Shown in pieces: positions 8,004 to 15,431 of a stretch of 64,000 nt of DNA. Positions within the stretch are counted from its first letter, which is position 1, and each line of letters begins with the position of its first letter. Below the pieces are notes generated by a model. It saw only the letters and a list, made by a program, of their open reading frames with translations, did no database searches and was not told where the DNA came from. The position numbers and the translations under genes were made by a program. Source of the stretch: JAPLCX01 sp964460305 (GTDB taxonomy: Bacteria > Auribacterota > Tritonobacteria > UBA1439); the NCBI GenBank assembly GCA_964460305.1, contig CAYWRA010000001.1:1-64000 (forward strand), in the 5' to 3' direction.

Positions 8004-9782
8004 ATGAATGAGACGCAGCGTGAGGGAAAGATAATAAAGGTGAGCGGCCCCCTGGTTGTTGCCGAAGGCCTTGCGGGGTCGAAGATGTACGAGATGGTGC
8101 GCGTTGGGAAGATGGGGCTCTTCGGCGAGATCATCGAGATCCGCGGCGGCCGTTTTTCCATCCAGGTGTACGAGGAGACGAGCGGCATAGGGCCGGGGGA
8201 GCCGGTAGTCAGCACCGGCGCTCCTCTCACGGTCGAGCTCGGCCCGGGGCTCATCACGTCCATTTTCGATGGCGTGCAACGGCCGCTCGACAAGCTGCGG
8301 GCCTCGTTCGGCGATTTCGTGCTACGGGGAGCTGAAGTCCCGCCGCTCGATCGCAAGAAGAAATGGCGCTTCGTCCCGCGTAGGAAAACGGGCGAGAAGG
8401 TTATCGCCGGAGACATTATCGGGATGGTGCCGGAGTCGCCCATTATCGAGCACCGTGTCATGGTGCCGGCGGGGGTGGAAGGGGTGATCGTTTCCATTTC
8501 TGAAAAGGACGCTACGATCGAGGATACGGTGGCGATAATTAAAACTACCGGCGGCGAGAAGGTCGTGACGCTCCTGCAAAAGTGGCCCGTGAGGATGGCG
8601 CGCCCGGTTGGTAAGCGCGTGCCGCCGGCATCGCCGCTCGTCACCGGCCAGCGCGTGCTGGATACGCTCTTCCCGATCACGAAGGGAGGCACCGCTTGCG
8701 TTCCCGGTCCGTTCGGCAGCGGCAAGACGATCGTTCAGCACCAGCTCGCCAGATGGGCCGATGCGGAGATAATCGTTTACGTCGGGTGCGGGGAGAGGGG
8801 GAATGAGATGACGGAGGTGCTCATCGATTTTCCCAAGCTTATCGACCCGCGCTCCGAGCGCCCGCTCATCGAGAGGACGGTGCTCGTCGCAAACACCTCG
8901 AACATGCCCGTCGCCGCCCGCGAGGCTTCCGTATTCACCGGCATTACCATAGCGGAGTACTATAGAGATATGGGATACAGCGTGGCGCTCATGGCCGATT
9001 CGACGTCCAGGTGGGCGGAGGCGATGCGCGAGATGTCCGGACGCCTCGAGGAGATGCCGGGAGAGGAAGGGTACCCGGCGTATCTTGCCTCCAGGCTCGC
9101 CAGTTTCTATGAGCGTGCGGGCCGCGTCATCTGCGCCGGTTCCGATGGGAGAGAGGGGAGCCTTTCGGTCATCGGGGCGGTTTCTCCCCCCGGCGGGGAC
9201 CTATCGGAGCCCGTTGTCCAGGCGACTCTCAGGGTCGTAAAGGTATTCTGGTCTCTCGACGACAAGCTTGCGGGACAGCGGCATTTCCCGGCCATCAACT
9301 GGCTATCGAGTTACTCGCTTTATCAGGAGCTTGTCGACAACGCCTGTAACGCCTCGGTGAACCAGTTCTGGGCGAAAAATCGCCAGGAGGCAATGGCGAT
9401 CCTCAAGAGGGAATCGGAGTTGGAGGAACTCGTGAGGCTCGTGGGAATGGATGCGCTTTCGGCGCAGGACCGCCTCCTCCTCGAAGGCGCGAAGATGATC
9501 AGGGAGGATTTCCTCCACCAGAACGCATACGACGCCGTGGATACCTATACCTCCCTTCCTAAGCAGTTCCGGCTTCTCAGGGTGATCCTGGCGTTCTACC
9601 ACTGCGCCTATCAGGCTGTGAACTCCGGGGCGGAGCTTGAGGACATACTCGCTTTGCCGGTGCGGGCGGAGATATCACGCGCAAAGAACATTCCTGAGAG
9701 GGAGATGGAGAGGTTCGACGCGCTCATGGAAAAGGTGTCGGCCTCGATCGGGGCGCTGACGCCGAAAGAGGAGAGGGTGTAA
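8004..9782 (+). CDS. atpA: V/A-type ATP synthase catalytic subunit A
   Basis: Catalytic ATP-hydrolysing or -synthesising subunit of the V1/A1 head. 592 residues from the ATG at 8004. The P-loop GPFGSGKT is at 235-242. The A-subunit non-homologous insertion region (residues about 110-200) is present, and the Walker-B region SVALMADSTSRWAEAMRE is intact. GGAGATTTCAGG precedes the ATG at 8004. The frame is open a further 26 codons upstream, but those codons come from ATTTGTC-family repeat (FGICHLVSGICHL) and should not be counted. Confidence 0.97.
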   Translation: MNETQREGKIIKVSGPLVVAEGLAGSKMYEMVRVGKMGLFGEIIEIRGGRFSIQVYEETSGIGPGEPVVSTGAPLTVELGPGLITSIFDGVQRPLDKLRASFGDFVLRGAEVPPLDRKKKWRFVPRRKTGEKVIAGDIIGMVPESPIIEHRVMVPAGVEGVIVSISEKDATIEDTVAIIKTTGGEKVVTLLQKWPVRMARPVGKRVPPASPLVTGQRVLDTLFPITKGGTACVPGPFGSGKTIVQHQLARWADAEIIVYVGCGERGNEMTEVLIDFPKLIDPRSERPLIERTVLVANTSNMPVAAREASVFTGITIAEYYRDMGYSVALMADSTSRWAEAMREMSGRLEEMPGEEGYPAYLASRLASFYERAGRVICAGSDGREGSLSVIGAVSPPGGDLSEPVVQATLRVVKVFWSLDDKLAGQRHFPAINWLSSYSLYQELVDNACNASVNQFWAKNRQEAMAILKRESELEELVRLVGMDALSAQDRLLLEGAKMIREDFLHQNAYDAVDTYTSLPKQFRLLRVILAFYHCAYQAVNSGAELEDILALPVRAEISRAKNIPEREMERFDALMEKVSASIGALTPKEERV

Positions 9783-9839
9783 AAACAGCTTAAGGTTAAA
9801 AGTTTAAAGTTGAAGGTGTAAACGGGGCGGAGAAAATAC

Positions 9840-11243
9840 ATGAGAAAAGAATATCTCACGGTCGAAAACATCGTCGGCCCGCTCATGCTCGTGCAGTGCG
9901 TGAGTGAAGTGGCGTATGCCGAAATTGCCGAGATCATAATGCCTGGGGGTATTGTGCGTCACGGGCAGGTACTCGAGGTGCATGAGGACAAGGCGCTTGT
10001 CCAGGTGTTCGAGGGGACGAGCGGTCTCACCCCTGGGCAGGTGCGGGTGAAATTTCTCGGGAAGGGGCTCCAGCTCGGCCTTTCCCGCGACATCGTGGGG
10101 AGGACGTTTGACGGATTTGGTCGGGCCATCGACGGAGGGCCGCCCATCATCCCGGAGAAGTATGTGGACGTCAACGGGTTTCCCATAAATCCGGAGGCGA
10201 GGGATTATCCGAACGAGTTCATCCAGACGGGAATCTCTACGATCGACGTCCTAAACACGCTCGTCCGCGGCCAGAAGCTCCCCATCTTCTCCGCCGCGGG
10301 ACTTCCGCACTCGCGTCTGGCGGCGCAGATCGCCCGCCAGGCGAAGGTGCAGAAGACCGGCGAGCAGTTCGCCGTGGTCTTCGCCGCCATGGGGATCACG
10401 TTCGAAGAAGCTAACTTTTTCACGAGGGAGTTCGAACAGGCCGGTGCGCTCGAACGGGCGGTGCTGTTCATCAATCTCGCAAACGATCCCCCAATCGAGA
10501 GGATAGCCGTTCCCAGGATGGCCCTTACGGCGGCGGAATATCTAGCCTATGAGCTCGGCATGCACATCCTCGTCATCCTCACGGATATGACGAACTACTG
10601 CGAGGCGCTCCGCGAGATCTCGGCGGCCCGTAAAGAAGTGCCTTCCCGCAGGGGGTATCCCGGCTATCTATATACCGACCTCTCGATGATTTATGAGCGC
10701 GCTGGAAGGATAAAGGGCAAAAAGGGATCCATTACCCAGATGCCCATCCTCACCATGCCCGAGGATGACAAGACGCACCCCATACCCGACCTCACGGGAT
10801 ACATTACGGAGGGGCAGATCCTGCTCTCCCGTCCGCTCAACAACGAGGGAATCTACCCGCCCGTGGACGTTCTGCCGTCTCTCTCCCGTCTCAAGGACAA
10901 GGGGATAGGGAAGGGGAAGACGCGTGAGGACCACGCGGGGGTGATGAACCAGCTCTATGCCGCGTACGCAAAGGGGAAGGCGGCCCAGGAAATCGCCGTC
11001 GTGCTCGGGGAGTCGGCCCTGACCCCCCTCGACCTCCTATACGTGAAATTTTCCCAGCGGTTCGAGAAGGAATTCATCAGGCAGGGCGAGAATGAAAACA
11101 GGAGTATCGACGACTCACTCGCCATAGGTTGGAAACTCCTCGGCATGTTGCCAACCGCGGAGTTGAAGAGGGTGAAGGAAGAGTTTATAGAGAAGTATTA
11201 CCCCAGGGATAAATCCCAAATCCCAAATCCCAAATCCCAATAG
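9840..11243 (+). CDS. atpB: V/A-type ATP synthase non-catalytic subunit B
   Basis: Regulatory nucleotide-binding partner of subunit A in the hexameric head. 467 residues, starting REYLTVENIVGPLMLV. The P-loop is replaced by FSAAGLPHSRLAAQIARQA, as expected of B subunits. VFAAMGITFEEANFF and LTDMTNYCEALREISAARKEVPSRRGYPGYLYTDL are typical (the latter motif is quoted in pieces). The last 12 residues (DKSQIPNPKSQ) are encoded by a repeat array at 11211-11240; normal B subunits end near KYYP. Eight bases separate it from subunit D. Confidence 0.96.
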   Translation: MRKEYLTVENIVGPLMLVQCVSEVAYAEIAEIIMPGGIVRHGQVLEVHEDKALVQVFEGTSGLTPGQVRVKFLGKGLQLGLSRDIVGRTFDGFGRAIDGGPPIIPEKYVDVNGFPINPEARDYPNEFIQTGISTIDVLNTLVRGQKLPIFSAAGLPHSRLAAQIARQAKVQKTGEQFAVVFAAMGITFEEANFFTREFEQAGALERAVLFINLANDPPIERIAVPRMALTAAEYLAYELGMHILVILTDMTNYCEALREISAARKEVPSRRGYPGYLYTDLSMIYERAGRIKGKKGSITQMPILTMPEDDKTHPIPDLTGYITEGQILLSRPLNNEGIYPPVDVLPSLSRLKDKGIGKGKTREDHAGVMNQLYAAYAKGKAAQEIAVVLGESALTPLDLLYVKFSQRFEKEFIRQGENENRSIDDSLAIGWKLLGMLPTAELKRVKEEFIEKYYPRDKSQIPNPKSQ

Positions 11244-11251
11244 GGTAAGAG

Positions 11252-11878
11252 ATGAAAATTCTCGTAAATCCCAACCGGATGGAGCTCTTGAAGCTCCGGA
11301 AGCGCCTGGACCTCTCGGTGCGCGGCCACCGGCTCCTTAAAGAAAAACTCGAGGGGCTCGTAAAAGATTTCATCCCGCTCGTGGACGAGTACCGGAGAAA
11401 AAGGGGGCAGATCGACGAGATGCTCCCACTCACGCTCAATCTTTTCGCGCTCGCCGCCGCCACGTCTTCGCGGGAGATCGTCTCTCTCTCTCTTGAGGAG
11501 TGCAGCGGGGAGGCGAAGATCACGAGCAAGTTAAAGACGGTCATGGGGGTGAAGTCCCCGCTCTTCCGACTCGAGGATTTTCACCTCGAGATGTCCTACA
11601 GCCTCGTGGCGACGCCTCCCGAACTCGACAGGGCGGCGGAAGAGCTCGCTGCGCTCCTCCCCAAGATAATCGAGCTCTCTTCCTTGGAGGTTCTCATCCG
11701 CCGTCTCGCGCGCGAGATCGAGAAGACGCGCAGGCGCGTGAACGCCCTCGAGTACGTCATGATCCCCGAAATCACGCGCGCGAAGAAGACGATCCAGGGC
11801 AAGCTCGAGGAGGGGGAGCGGGGCAGCCGCGTCCGCCTGATGAAGGTGAAGGAAATGCTTGAGGCGAGAGGGATGTAG
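11252..11878 (+). CDS. atpD: V/A-type ATP synthase subunit D
   Basis: Central rotor shaft that inserts into the A3B3 head. 208 residues forming two long helices: NPNRMELLKLRKRLDLSVRGHRLLKEK at the N-terminus, as in all D subunits (shown here in part), and RVNALEYVMIPEITRAKKTI near the C-terminus, the family signature. GGGTAAGAG precedes the ATG. It is the last gene of the ATPase operon; repeat arrays follow. Confidence 0.96.
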   Translation: MKILVNPNRMELLKLRKRLDLSVRGHRLLKEKLEGLVKDFIPLVDEYRRKRGQIDEMLPLTLNLFALAAATSSREIVSLSLEECSGEAKITSKLKTVMGVKSPLFRLEDFHLEMSYSLVATPPELDRAAEELAALLPKIIELSSLEVLIRRLAREIEKTRRRVNALEYVMIPEITRAKKTIQGKLEEGERGSRVRLMKVKEMLEARGM

Positions 11879-11889
11879 GATCACAGACG

Positions 11890-12012
11890 AAATCCCAAAT
11901 CCAAAATCCCAATATTGAGAATGACAAATCTCCCGACTACGCCAAGGCTCCGTCGGACAGGCAAATACCAAATGACAAATCTCTCGTTTAACAACCAGCG
12001 GGCGGGCAAATG
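11890..12012 (+). repeat. AAATCCC and CAAATGAC repeat tract after the ATPase operon
   Basis: Begins with AAATCCCAAATCC-type units ending in AATATTGAGAATGAC, then CAAATACCAAATGACAAATC units with a short unrelated interruption (about 11935-11960). Only the A/C-rich orientation is present here, as expected downstream of a stop codon. No promoter or gene was recognised. Confidence 0.75.
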
Positions 12013-12068
12013 ACGAATCCCAAGGGCGTGTCGGCGCTGGGTATGACGGCGTGGGGGGAGGAGGATAC

Positions 12069-12536
12069 GTGACAAAACAGCATGAAACATGCCCGATATG
12101 CGATCAGATTGCACTTTGGAGAAGCGGTAAAAATCCTTTTTTCATCCACGAATTTAAGAATTCCATCTTCGTAGTGGGCAGCCATCAGTTTTACAAAGGG
12201 TATTCTTTGCTGTTATCCAAGGATCATGTTCGAGAGATGCATGAACTCAAGCCTTCCGTCCAGGCGGGAGTATTTGGAGAGTTGATGATTGCGGCGAGGG
12301 CTATCGCCGAGACCTTCCGGCCCTGGAAGATGAACTACGCATGCTACGGCAACCAGGCGCCGCACGTACACTGGCATATCATTCCACGATACGAATCCGA
12401 CCCGGACAGGCTCCTGCAGCCCTGGGCCCATTCCGCAGAGTTCGATAAACATGCGACCGATAGGGAAACGGCCCGGGAATTAATCAGTCCGCTTAGAGAA
12501 CAGTTGTATCTGTTTTTGGATGGTCCAGCGCAATGA
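12069..12536 (+). CDS. HIT-family nucleotide hydrolase/transferase
   Basis: A histidine-triad protein of 155 residues; the family hydrolyses or transfers nucleoside monophosphates (HinT, Ap4A hydrolase, GalT-like members). The histidine triad is HVHWHIIPR, and an N-terminal CPIC pair suggests a zinc site as in many bacterial members. The GTG at 12069 is preferred because GGGGGAGGAGGAT lies directly before it; an upstream GTG at 12051 has no ribosome-binding site. Substrate unknown. It stands alone between the ATPase operon and the TPR gene. Confidence 0.87.
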   Translation: MTKQHETCPICDQIALWRSGKNPFFIHEFKNSIFVVGSHQFYKGYSLLLSKDHVREMHELKPSVQAGVFGELMIAARAIAETFRPWKMNYACYGNQAPHVHWHIIPRYESDPDRLLQPWAHSAEFDKHATDRETARELISPLREQLYLFLDGPAQ

Positions 12537-12646
12537 TCCGCGAAGAAGCAAATAAAACAAAACTCTCTTCAGTTTTGTATGGGCGCCTCCCTTCCCCCTG
12601 TTTATGATGTCCCCGTGCGTTCCCTTCATTCCGGAACAACCTCCCC

Positions 12647-12680
12647 TTGTACAAGCGGCCAACTTCGTGTATCATATAAT
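12647..12680 (+). promoter_or_regulatory. Sigma70-type promoter for the TPR gene
   Basis: TTGTAC at 12647-12652, a 17-nt spacer, then TATCAT at 12670-12675 (TATAAT also occurs five bases on, at 12675-12680). It lies about 30 nt upstream of the ATG at 12711, which has its own AGGAGG. Confidence 0.5.
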
Positions 12681-12710
12681 CAACACGCTACTTCAACACA
12701 GGAGGCCATC

Positions 12711-13970
12711 ATGAAGAAGACCTTAGCTCTTGCGGCGTTTATGGGGATCCTTCTAGTGTTACCCGCGCTCCTTGAGGCGAGCATGGAGAATCCCTCTCTC
12801 TCGGAGTACTACCACCTCGGCGGCTATTACATGAATACGGGGCAGTTCGATCTCGCCATATCGAATGACAACGCGATGATCATCAAGTATCCGACCACTC
12901 TGGAGGCCGAGCGCGGCTGGCTCGAAATCGGCAAGTGTTACTATCAGATCATGCTGCGTTCCATATCGGACCTCGGCCAGGCGAAGGCGAGGGGGACCGC
13001 CACCAAGCAGGAAATTGAGGAATTGACCGCAAAGGTAAATTCCAACATGACCCAAGCGCTCACGGCGTTCCAGAAGCTCGTCTCCCAGTTCCCCGCGTCG
13101 AAGGCCGAGGCGATAATCGGGATTGCGCTAACCTACTCTGCGTTCGGTTCCGAGAAACAGGATATGGCGATGAGAGAACTTAAGAAGGTCATCGACAACT
13201 ATCCCGAAGAGGCGGGGAGGGCGCAATTGCTTATCGGTGATATCTATGCGGCAAACGGAGACGCCGTCGCCGCCGAGCAGGCGTACAGTGTCGCATCCGT
13301 GTTGTATCCGGAGGTCGCATCTCTGGCCCTGTTGAGATATGCCGATACCAATCTGAAATCGGAGGAATACGGCGCTGCGGTGGATACCGATACGACGATC
13401 ATCCAATCCCTGGGTATAGACGGCGCCTATGATGACAAGCTACACTTCTTGGGGTCCGTGGTTCAGGAAGCCATAGAGAAGAGGGGAGAGGGAGAACGGG
13501 CGTTGGGGAGCAAGGAGGACGAACTCAACGGTTACCGTTCCGCGTATGCGCGCTACGTGGGGACGAACGTGGGAATGACGGCGCAACTCAAGCTGGCGGA
13601 GGCATTGTGGTATTACGGAAATAATGAAGAGGCTACCAGAACGTTGAATCAGATCATCAATGATTATCCCAAGAGCGTCTGGTGCGTGAAGGCGATGATG
13701 CTGCTCGCTAAGTTGCAGGGCTCCGCTAAGAATGCGGTGGAGACTTATCAGAAGCTCATCCGCGCCTATCCATCAAGCATCCATCGGGTGCAGGCGCAGT
13801 TCAAGCTCGCCGAGGTTTATCTGGCGCAGGCCGACAAGGCGGAGGATCCGGGAGACAAGACTAAGTTAAAGGCCGCTGCCAAGAACGTCTGCGACGGGGT
13901 CGTGGCTGATTACCCCTTGTGCCCCGAGGGGCAGCAGGCCAAGGATTTTGTGGCGAAGAACAAGCTTTGA
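12711..13970 (+). CDS. Exported tetratricopeptide-repeat protein
   Basis: A 419-residue protein with an N-terminal signal peptide (MKKTLALAAFMGILLVLPAL, cleavage near LEAS), so exported to the periplasm or surface. The rest is helical tandem repeats of TPR type (EYYHLGGYYMNTGQFDLAI; AEQAYSVASVLYPEVASLAL; ALWYYGNNEEATRTLNQII), similar in style to YbgF/CpoB and Tol-Pal-associated or BamD-like repeat proteins, though no specific family is recognised. The ATG at 12711 follows ACACAGGAGGCCATC. It is monocistronic, with a promoter before it and a hairpin terminator after it. The role is probably scaffolding of an envelope complex (inferred). Confidence 0.82.
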   Translation: MKKTLALAAFMGILLVLPALLEASMENPSLSEYYHLGGYYMNTGQFDLAISNDNAMIIKYPTTLEAERGWLEIGKCYYQIMLRSISDLGQAKARGTATKQEIEELTAKVNSNMTQALTAFQKLVSQFPASKAEAIIGIALTYSAFGSEKQDMAMRELKKVIDNYPEEAGRAQLLIGDIYAANGDAVAAEQAYSVASVLYPEVASLALLRYADTNLKSEEYGAAVDTDTTIIQSLGIDGAYDDKLHFLGSVVQEAIEKRGEGERALGSKEDELNGYRSAYARYVGTNVGMTAQLKLAEALWYYGNNEEATRTLNQIINDYPKSVWCVKAMMLLAKLQGSAKNAVETYQKLIRAYPSSIHRVQAQFKLAEVYLAQADKAEDPGDKTKLKAAAKNVCDGVVADYPLCPEGQQAKDFVAKNKL

Positions 13971-14034
13971 TCGGGCACCTGATTTCCCTGACTATCGGAA
14001 GATGAACGAAGGATGGGAAACCGCCCGGTGTTTT

Positions 14035-14089
14035 AAAAAGTAAAAGAGGACAAGAACTTATGCTCTGTTCTTGTCCTCTTTTACTTTTT
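14035..14089. terminator. Bidirectional hairpin terminator, perfect 23-bp stem
   Basis: Arms 14035-14057 and 14067-14089 are perfectly complementary over 23 bp (arm begins AAAAAGTAAAAGAGGACAAG), with a 9-nt loop. It has A/T tracts at both ends and sits between the convergent TPR and secreted-protein genes, so it can terminate both. The arm word AAAGAGTAAAAGAGG recurs in larger inverted repeats at about 33250 and 43713. Confidence 0.85.
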
Positions 14090-14123
14090 GTGAAAAACCT
14101 GTCTCGTCTTGTCTTTGGGTCGT

Positions 14124-14792
14124 TTACCGTCCCACGTATACATCTACCCGCGCGAGCGCCACCGGCCCCTGGCCGCCTTCCTGGTCGATGTCTATCCAGG
14201 CCGGGGTCAGGTTGTTTCTGAGGCTCCAGCGATATGCGCTCATTCTATCCTCCCCGGAGAGGAGATTTTTGAGGCCGAGGAGGTAATAACCGCTGTCGGG
14301 GACCCAGATCGAGTACAACTCGTAAGGAATGCCCGTATGGTAGGCAAGGTCGGTGTCTTTGTAATAGAGATATGGCGGTTGGTTGTTGGAGATGATATGG
14401 TTGCCGCCGCCGAAGCCGTATTTATAAATCTGCGCGCTGCCTTCGCCGCGGACGTTGACCGACAGGGCGTTTCTGTTGCTCCCTCGCGACAAGGCGGTGA
14501 TGCTGATTTTGAGCGGCACGCGGGGAATCGACTTGGCTTTCATACCCCATCCGCACTGCCCGTCGAACATGAGTATGTACTCCGCCAGCGGATGTCCGAC
14601 GTGGATTCTCTTTGGCGTATTGCCCCCCGGGCAGAGAGACTGTCCGACGCTCCAGCCTCCGTTGCCGTCGCTCCAGTCCTGGGAATAGACAAGCCTGGGC
14701 TCTGCGTACGCAACCCCCTGTGAAACAGCCGCTAATACGATCGCCACGCATGATGCAATCAACGCCAGCGATGATACTCTCCGCATCTCCAT
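14124..14792 (-). CDS. Exported protein of unknown function, possible jelly-roll/carbohydrate-binding fold
   Basis: About 222 residues with a clear signal peptide (SSLALIASCVAIVLAAVSQG, cleavage after AYA). The mature part is rich in Gly, Asn, Tyr and Trp and predicted beta strands (LVYSQDWSDGNGGWSVG; WGMKAKSIPRVPLKISI), a composition seen in extracellular carbohydrate-binding or LamG-like beta sandwiches; family membership is not recognised. The ATG at 14792 is chosen because AGGAGGGTGTG sits directly before it. It converges on the TPR gene with a shared terminator. Function unknown. Confidence 0.72.
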   Translation of the reverse strand: MEMRRVSSLALIASCVAIVLAAVSQGVAYAEPRLVYSQDWSDGNGGWSVGQSLCPGGNTPKRIHVGHPLAEYILMFDGQCGWGMKAKSIPRVPLKISITALSRGSNRNALSVNVRGEGSAQIYKYGFGGGNHIISNNQPPYLYYKDTDLAYHTGIPYELYSIWVPDSGYYLLGLKNLLSGEDRMSAYRWSLRNNLTPAWIDIDQEGGQGPVALARVDVYVGR

Positions 14793-14862
14793 CACACCCT
14801 CCTTTTATAAATACAGCCAAAACATTAATGCATCATCCACCACGGACGGCGACTATAGTTGA

Positions 14863-14963
14863 AAGTACGAGGCTTAAAGTTGAAGACATAAACAGGAAGG
14901 CATGAACGGATTATATATCACGTCGCTCTTTGAACTTTACACCTTAAACTTTTAGCTGTATCT
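14863..14963 (+). repeat. TTAAAGTTGAA / CTTTAAAC-family inverted repeat
   Basis: GGCTTAAAGTTGAAGACATAAAC on one side and TTTGAACTTTACACCTTAAACTTTTAGCTGTA on the other (quoted in pieces), with opposite polarity. The same words occur at 9785-9825 and 28870-28985. Lies in the gap between the secreted-protein gene and rpmB. Confidence 0.7.
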
Positions 14964-14967
14964 ATGA

Positions 14968-15198
14968 CTACGCTGCTTTGACGATTTTGCCTGCCTTGAG
15001 ACATCCGGTGCAGATCAATACCCTCTTGGTCTTCCCGTTGATAATGGCGCGAACGGGCTGGAGGTTGGGCATGAAGCGGCGCTTTGTGACGCCCGTGATG
15101 CGGCGGCCTACGCCTCCCTTGATCTTTGCGAGACCGCGCCTTTTCATTTTTCTTCCGGCTGCCGGATGTTTCCCGCAGATATCGCATATTCTGGACAT
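14968..15198 (-). CDS. rpmB: 50S ribosomal protein L28
   Basis: Large-subunit ribosomal protein, 76 residues. MSRICDICGKHPAAGRKM is the standard start, followed by KRRFMPNLQPVRA and ending CTGCLKAGKIVKAA. Both zinc-ribbon cysteine pairs (CDIC; CTGC) are kept, so this is the zinc-binding (C+) form. The start at 15198 has GAGGGG upstream; a longer open frame exists but is not part of the family. A good sigma70-type promoter lies just upstream on the same strand. Confidence 0.97.
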   Translation of the reverse strand: MSRICDICGKHPAAGRKMKRRGLAKIKGGVGRRITGVTKRRFMPNLQPVRAIINGKTKRVLICTGCLKAGKIVKAA

Positions 15199-15232
15199 GG
15201 CTAGACCCCTCTTTTCAGGTTGAGAATGAGTG

Positions 15233-15261
15233 ATAATAGACTGGAATGGCGAATTGTGCAA
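15233..15261 (-). promoter_or_regulatory. Sigma70-type promoter for rpmB
   Basis: On the minus strand: TTGCAC (15261-15256), a 17-nt spacer, TATTAT (15238-15233). It lies about 35 nt before the L28 start codon. Confidence 0.6.
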
Positions 15262-15362
15262 TACTTTTCTCACGAATGTTTATATATTGTTCACCACAGA
15301 GCGCACAGAGAGAAGACACAGAGAACACTGAGGCTAACTACAGTTTCTGGTTGCTGGTTTCC

Positions 15363-15411
15363 AGCCTGGATTATTCATCTCGTTTGAAATGCGAGATGAA
15401 TAATCCAGGCT
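15363..15411. repeat. Palindromic repeat, copy A (20-bp arms)
   Basis: Arms 15363-15382 and 15392-15411 are perfectly complementary (AGCCTGGATTATTCATCTCG) around the loop TTTGAAATG. Copies B and C lie at 27602-27642 and 35814-35854. All are intergenic. Here it sits just 5' of recG. Confidence 0.9.
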
Positions 15412-15431
15412 AATATTGGGATTTTGCAATC

